Source: Streptomyces olivaceus
GTDB taxonomy: Bacteria > Actinomycetota > Actinomycetes > Streptomycetales > Streptomycetaceae
Assembly: GCF_000721235.1 (NCBI RefSeq)
Contig: NZ_JOFH01000016.1
Location: 62,001-126,000, forward strand
Direction: 5' to 3'
Length of the DNA stretch: 64,000 nt
Shown: piece after piece, positions 62,985 to 64,000 of the stretch
Position numbering within the stretch: the stretch's first letter is position 1
Layout: the number at the start of each line of letters is the position of its first letter
The notes under the pieces: model-generated
What the model was told of the DNA's origin: nothing
Databases searched by the model: none
What the model saw: the letters and a program-made list of their open reading frames with translations, nothing else
Program-made: the position numbers and the translations under genes

Positions 62985-63123
62985 GCGCGGGTCCCCGGGC
63001 CTCGCGCGCCCGGAAGCGATCACTTCCGCGAACCTCGGCCCCCGCCCCCGGCATCCGGGTCCGTCCGGACCAGGAGCGCGCCGTCGACCGGCGTGAGGCT
63101 CCGCGCCGATACCCGCGTCCACC

Positions 63124-63168
63124 ACCGCGTCACTCGTCACCGTGTTACTCGTCACCGCGTCACTCGTC
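63124..63168. repeat. Three tandem 15-bp repeats
   Basis: CACCGCGTCACTCGT, CACCGTGTTACTCGT and CACCGCGTCACTCGT follow each other without gaps. The outer two copies are identical. The spacer 62985-63310 holds no gene. Confidence 0.8.
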
Positions 63169-63208
63169 CTGACGAAAGCGTTCCGGCGTACCCGCTGGTC
63201 AGCACCCT

Positions 63209-63248
63209 CGCCCCGGCCGCCGTGGGAGGGGCCGGGGCGGCGTCTCTT
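63209..63248 (+). terminator. Hairpin terminator before the right-edge gene pair
   Basis: CGCCCCGGCC (63209-63218) pairs with GGCCGGGGCG (63230-63239), followed by a T-rich GCGTCTCTTTG. It insulates the right-edge gene pair from upstream transcription. Confidence 0.6.
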
Positions 63249-63310
63249 TGATAGTGGGCCGTGACAGGGCGGTGCCGGTCGTGCGGCCGGCGCCCCGGTG
63301 AGGGGGAGAG

Positions 63311-63676
63311 TTGTCCGAGGTGGAGCGGGTGGCCGAGGCGCTGGCGGCCGGAGCGGCGGCGGGGCTGACGGAGACCGTCCGGCGAGTCGTGCGGGACGTG
63401 TCGGCCCGGCTGCTGACCCTGCCGGGCCGCCGCCGGCCGGCGGCGGACGACGCACCGTCGGACGCGGACGATGGCGCGGGCGCGGACGATGGCGCGGGCG
63501 CAGACGAGGGCACGGGCGCGGGCGCAGACGAGGGCGAGCGCGGCGGGCAGGCGCCGGAGGGCGGGCGTGCCGCGACCGCCGGGTCCGGACCGGCCGCCAC
63601 GTACCACGTCGTCGCGACCGGCGCGAGGGGCGTGCTGGTCGGCGACCACGCGGTGCAGCACAACACCTTCAACTGA
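63311..63676 (+). CDS. Small protein with C-terminal GD-x3-Q-x-NTF amyloid-like motif
   Basis: The 121-residue protein has an N-terminal helical part (EVERVAEALAAGAAAGL, then TVRRVVRDVSARLLTL), an acidic Asp/Gly/Ala repeat linker (DDGAGADDGAGADEG) and a C-terminal motif YHVVATGARGVLVGDHAVQH followed by NTFN. The motif resembles the short amyloid-forming adaptor motifs (BASS/RHIM-like) of bacterial NLR-type signalling. The start is a TTG at 63311 with GGGGGAG just upstream. The next gene starts 2 bp after its stop and carries the same motif, so the two are coupled. The function is inferred only. Confidence 0.75.
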   Translation: MSEVERVAEALAAGAAAGLTETVRRVVRDVSARLLTLPGRRRPAADDAPSDADDGAGADDGAGADEGTGAGADEGERGGQAPEGGRAATAGSGPAATYHVVATGARGVLVGDHAVQHNTFN

Positions 63677-63678
63677 CC

Positions 63679-64000
63679 GTGGCCGAGCACCGTCCCGACT
63701 CCGGGCCCCCGCACAAGCGGTACTGGATCCTCGCCTACCGGTCGGTCGTCACGGCCGGGGACGGCAGCACCCAGAACAACACCTTCGCGCCGAAGGCCGG
63801 GGGCTGGGCGAGGAAGCTGGCGAGGACCGCCGTCCTGGTGGCCCTCCCCGTGCTGTGCGTCGGCGGCAACGACACGGCCGTGGAGTCGTCGCCGACCCCC
63901 GGCACCACCGCGTCCGCCGCTCCGGGGCCCGTCGTTCCCGGCCCCTCGAAGAGCCCCACGCCCTCGCGCCACCCGCGCCCCGGTCCGACGGAGGCGTCCC
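63679..64000 (+). CDS. Membrane protein with N-terminal GD-x3-Q-x-NTF motif (truncated by window edge)
   Basis: The visible 107 residues begin with a GTG start and a short polar stretch, then YWILAYRSVVTAGDGSTQNN-TF, a basic stretch, a membrane segment (TAVLVALPVLCVGG, about residues 50-63) and a Pro/Ser/Thr-rich region that would be outside the cell. The GDGSTQNNTF motif mirrors GDHAVQHNTF of the previous gene. This suggests that the two proteins interact through the motif at the cytoplasmic face of the membrane. The 3' end is outside the window. Confidence 0.7.
   Translation, partial: MAEHRPDSGPPHKRYWILAYRSVVTAGDGSTQNNTFAPKAGGWARKLARTAVLVALPVLCVGGNDTAVESSPTPGTTASAAPGPVVPGPSKSPTPSRHPRPGPTEAS

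Overview
The window is chromosomal DNA of a Streptomyces-type actinomycete. The evidence is very high GC, almost exclusive G or C at third codon positions, frequent GTG and TTG starts, mycothiol-family enzymes, the futalosine menaquinone route, GpgS, a GAF-PAS-GGDEF protein like CdgB of Streptomyces coelicolor, and DasR-type operators. It looks like conserved core chromosome. I see no prophage, integrase, transposase, CRISPR array, tRNA or rRNA.

Layout. 0-10 kb: a membrane-protein pair, a DrrAB-like ABC exporter divergent from a TetR regulator with three evenly phased operators, a secreted protein, an SGNH hydrolase, an aldo/keto reductase flanked by two decayed Uma2 genes, a 28-residue microprotein, a 2H phosphoesterase, and an MFS/MarR pair. 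10-20 kb: a small RHH-like protein, an AzgA-type purine permease with DUF2530, the P-type ATPase CtpE, a 1053-residue sacsin/GHKL-like protein and DUF3027, with repeat-rich spacers. 20-26.6 kb: an MFS protein, a DUF2771 lipoprotein, mqnB-mqnD, a cold-shock protein with a C-terminal extension, a HAD phosphatase, a degenerate repeat field and a HAAS-like membrane protein. 26.9-33.8 kb: three nucleic-acid motor or accessory proteins in a row (Helicase_C_3/WYL-like protein, XPB helicase, HelD). 34-45 kb: cutC behind a DasR-type site, a mycothiol-family enzyme, an HD protein, a mycothiol-domain/GNAT fusion, RpiR-murQ, SDR/TetR, a carboxylesterase and an Old Yellow Enzyme. 45-50 kb: groEL with two CIRCE elements, a cold-shock protein, a MoaD/ThiS-like protein, and thrC behind a SAM-I riboswitch. 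50-54.5 kb: gpgS, a lipoprotein, otsA and otsB. 54.5-62.1 kb: an orphan sugar-binding lipoprotein divergent from nagK-nagA across a double DasR-type site, a PfkB kinase, a CBM35-like membrane protein and cdgB with a BldD-like box. 62.4-64 kb: a flavin reductase and two adjacent short genes that share a GD-x3-Q-x-NTF motif; the second runs off the window.

Connections. Amino-sugar and cell-wall turnover recurs: nagK and nagA (GlcNAc), murQ with its RpiR regulator (MurNAc), the sugar-binding lipoprotein, and cutC carrying the same 12-bp core operator as nagK. Trehalose-6-phosphate (otsAB) and glucosyl-3-phosphoglycerate (gpgS) synthesis cluster together. The SAM riboswitch in front of thrC ties the threonine branch to the methionine/SAM state. 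The most novel candidate is the gene pair at the right edge, whose shared motif resembles bacterial amyloid-signalling sequences.
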